Shown: piece after piece, positions 6,751 through 8,308 of the stretch
How the letters are laid out: the number at the start of each line of letters is the position of its first letter
Numbering within the stretch: position 1 is the first letter of the stretch
Assembly (NCBI GenBank): GCA_001799195.1
Contig: MGSU01000107.1
Coordinates: 1-8,308, forward strand
Length of the DNA stretch: 8,308 nucleotides
Source of the DNA: Deltaproteobacteria bacterium RIFOXYA12_FULL_61_11
Lineage (GTDB): Bacteria; Bdellovibrionota_F; JAHFAK01; YA12-FULL-61-11
Reading direction: 5' to 3'
Program-made: the position numbers and the translations under genes
The notes under the pieces: model-generated
Told to the model about the DNA's origin: nothing
The model's database searches: none
The model's input: only the letters and a program-made list of their open reading frames with translations

Positions 6751-6771
6751 CTCCCCTCTGCCGGAGGGGAG
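6751..6771 (+). other. stem-loop 1 in the kinase leader
   Basis: CTCCCCTC (6751-6758) pairs perfectly with GAGGGGAG (6764-6771) across a 5-base TGCCG loop. This is an 8-bp GC-rich hairpin in the untranslated region before the kinase gene. No T tract follows within 10 bases, so it is not a typical intrinsic terminator. The GGAGGGGAG arm is Shine-Dalgarno-like, but no start codon stands at a suitable distance. Confidence 0.6.
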
Positions 6772-6775
6772 CTCT

Positions 6776-6827
6776 GAGGTCCTTCGGGCTGGACCGAGGC
6801 CCTCAGGGCCGGGTTCCGAGGGACCTC
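6776..6827 (+). other. stem-loop 2 in the kinase leader, long nested hairpin
   Basis: GAGGTCCTTCGG (6776-6787) pairs with CCGAGGGACCTC (6816-6827) over 12 positions, with a single G-U wobble. Inside, ACC (6793-6795) pairs with GGT (6812-6814), and GGCCC (6798-6802) pairs with GGGCC (6806-6810) across a TCA loop. It starts 4 bases after stem-loop 1. There is no T tract behind it. Competing pairings exist: GGTCC (6778-6782) with GGACC (6791-6795), and AGGTCC (6746-6751) with GGACCT (6821-6826). This could be a regulatory leader RNA, a factor-dependent or atypical terminator of the lipoprotein gene, or an interspersed palindromic repeat. Confidence 0.6.
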
Positions 6828-6888
6828 TGAAGTACGCCTCCGAGAATACCTCCAACGCTGCGGACAGCAACAGGAGTAGGGTTCGAAC

Positions 6889-8308
6889 ATGGCTCATCTC
6901 GAAGGACGAGCGGATCGTCCGACGGGTCCCCTCGGGGAACTGCAGTACAAACAATTGTTCGAGGCGGCCACGGATGGCATGTTCCTGCTCGAGGACTCCC
7001 GCTTCGTGGAGTGCAACGCTCGGGCCTTGGAGCTGTTCGCTTGTACCCGGGAACAGCTCCTGGGACGGAGTCCTCTGGATTTCTCACCGCCGGTGCAGGT
7101 CGACGGTCGAGCTTCGGAAGAGAAAGTCGCGGCCATGATCCACTCGGCGTTGCAGCAGGGCAACCTCGCCTTCGAATGGACCCATTGCCGGTACGACCGC
7201 ACCCCTTTCGAGTGCGAGGTGACGCTGACCAGGCTCGACCTCGCCCAAACGGTCCTCCTTCTCGCTATCGTCCGAGACGTTTCAGAGCGCAGGAGCCTCG
7301 AGGCCGATCAGGCCAGCCACAGAACGTATCTCGAAAACCTCGTCCGGGAACGCACCTCCCTCCTCGAACAGGAGTTGACCAGACGGCAGGCGACCGAGCA
7401 GAACCTCCGCCGGAGCGAGCATATCCTGCGCGCCGTGCTGGACAGTCTGGACGCGGTCGTCTACGTGGCCGACTTCTCGACCTATGAGGTATTGCTGGTC
7501 AACAAGTATGTCGAGCACCATTGGGGTGACATCACCGGGAAACTCTGCTGGCAAACCCTCCAGACCGGCCAGGACGGCCCCTGTCCCTTCTGCACCAATG
7601 CCAAGTTGCTCGATGCCGAAGGCCGGGCGACCGGGGTCCACGTGTGGGAATTCCAGAACACGATCACGGGCACGTGGTACCAGTGCCGCGATGTCGCCAT
7701 TCCCTGGCTGGACGGCCGCCTCGTCCGGCTCGAGATCGCGGCCGACATCACTGAGCTCCACGAAACCCGCGAGCAGGCCCAATCCGCCGACCGCCTCAAA
7801 TCCTCCTTCCTGGCTACCATGTCCCACGAGCTGCGCACCCCGCTGAACTCGATCCTCGGCTTCTCGGGGATCATGCTCCAAGGGCTCGCAGGCCCCCTCA
7901 ACGCCGAGCAACACCATCAACTGGGCATGGTGAACAGCAGCGCCGAACACCTGCTAGCGCTCATCAACGACGTGCTCGATCTCTCCAAGATCGAAGCTGA
8001 GCAGTTGCAACTCGACCTCGCTCCCTTCGACCTGCGCGCTTCGATCGCGAAGGTGACCGAGGTGCTCCGCCCCCAACTGGAAAAAAAAGGTCTCACGCTC
8101 GAACTCGCGCTCGACCCCGACCTCGAACCCTTCGTGAGCGATCAGCGACGCGTGGAACAGATCCTGCTCAATTTGCTCTCGAATGGTCTCAAATTCACCG
8201 ACCGAGGGGGTCTCCGCGTCGAGGCCCGACGGGCAGAGGATCGGGTTACGATCAGTGTGACCGACACAGGTCTGGGCATTCAGGAAGAAGAGTTCGGCAA
8301 CCTCTTCA
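6889..8308 (+). CDS. cytoplasmic PAS-PAS sensor histidine kinase (3' end outside window)
   Basis: The gene starts at an ATG with AGGAG 12 bases upstream; an in-frame TAG at 6877-6879 rules out an earlier start. No stop is reached, so 473 residues are visible. PAS domain 1 spans about 20-133 ('FEAATDGMFLLEDSRFVECN' to 'IVRDVSERR'). A helical, probably coiled-coil linker spans about 135-178. PAS domain 2 spans about 178-295, ending 'LEIAADITELHE', and contains C220, C232 and C235. The HisKA dimerisation domain (about 303-368) has 'FLATMSHELRTPLNSILGF' with phospho-acceptor H313. The ATPase domain has the N box 'ILLNLLSNGLKFTDRGG' (N432) and the G1 box 'DTGLGI' (459-464) before the sequence ends. 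No membrane segment or signal peptide is present, so it senses an internal signal. It should autophosphorylate on H313 and pass phosphate to an unseen receiver. Whether it is a hybrid kinase cannot be told. It has its own promoter-like sequence and a structured leader. Confidence 0.95.
   Translation, partial: MAHLEGRADRPTGPLGELQYKQLFEAATDGMFLLEDSRFVECNARALELFACTREQLLGRSPLDFSPPVQVDGRASEEKVAAMIHSALQQGNLAFEWTHCRYDRTPFECEVTLTRLDLAQTVLLLAIVRDVSERRSLEADQASHRTYLENLVRERTSLLEQELTRRQATEQNLRRSEHILRAVLDSLDAVVYVADFSTYEVLLVNKYVEHHWGDITGKLCWQTLQTGQDGPCPFCTNAKLLDAEGRATGVHVWEFQNTITGTWYQCRDVAIPWLDGRLVRLEIAADITELHETREQAQSADRLKSSFLATMSHELRTPLNSILGFSGIMLQGLAGPLNAEQHHQLGMVNSSAEHLLALINDVLDLSKIEAEQLQLDLAPFDLRASIAKVTEVLRPQLEKKGLTLELALDPDLEPFVSDQRRVEQILLNLLSNGLKFTDRGGLRVEARRAEDRVTISVTDTGLGIQEEEFGNLF

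Noticed and set aside
6686-7138. A 150-codon plus-strand frame across the kinase leader
   Set aside because: It begins with the TTG of the promoter's TTGACA box, lacks a ribosome binding site, and overlaps the kinase gene in another frame.

Overview
This is a GC-rich bacterial window carrying six intact or nearly intact genes and a gene fragment at its left edge. The gene types are a DUF2914 membrane protein, a tetratricopeptide (TPR) lipoprotein and a soluble multi-PAS histidine kinase, and most starts have clear GGAGG-type ribosome binding sites. Together with the base composition this fits a Gram-negative of the broad deltaproteobacterial/Myxococcota-like kind or a related uncultivated phylum. 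That placement is an inference, because no rRNA or other marker gene is present. There are no tRNA or rRNA genes, CRISPR arrays, transposases or phage genes.

Layout from left to right. Bases 2-322 (+) hold the end of a protein with a TNF-like/BclA-C-like beta-sandwich tail, followed by a probable intrinsic terminator. Convergent to it, 470-2674 (-) encodes a 734-residue exported protein that resembles the DUF6259 glycoside-hydrolase-like family. A 134-bp divergent gap separates it from a Sfp-type 4'-phosphopantetheinyl transferase gene (2809-3537, +). Only 4 bp beyond its stop is the stop of a convergent two-gene unit on the minus strand: a 66-residue helical protein (4640-4840) followed by a polytopic DUF2914 membrane protein (3542-4612). 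A 187-bp divergent gap with a phased CGCGAG/CTCGCG repeat array leads to a TPR lipoprotein (5028-6662, +). A 226-bp leader with a perfect TTGACA box and two strong stem-loops then precedes a PAS-PAS-HisKA-HATPase histidine kinase (6889 to the window end, +), which runs off the edge.

The genes do not form one obvious pathway. The phosphopantetheinyl transferase has no carrier-protein substrate nearby, the putative glycosidase has no carbohydrate operon, and the kinase's partner regulator, if adjacent, lies beyond the window. The most plausible functional unit is the small protein plus the DUF2914 protein, judged by orientation, spacing and ribosome binding sites. The features most worth a second look are the structured leader upstream of the kinase, the Cys-x11-Cys-x2-Cys cluster in its second PAS domain, the conserved-looking but unrecognised 66-residue protein, and the phased inverted repeats at 4940-4966. 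I do not see convincing evidence of a wholly new multi-gene system.
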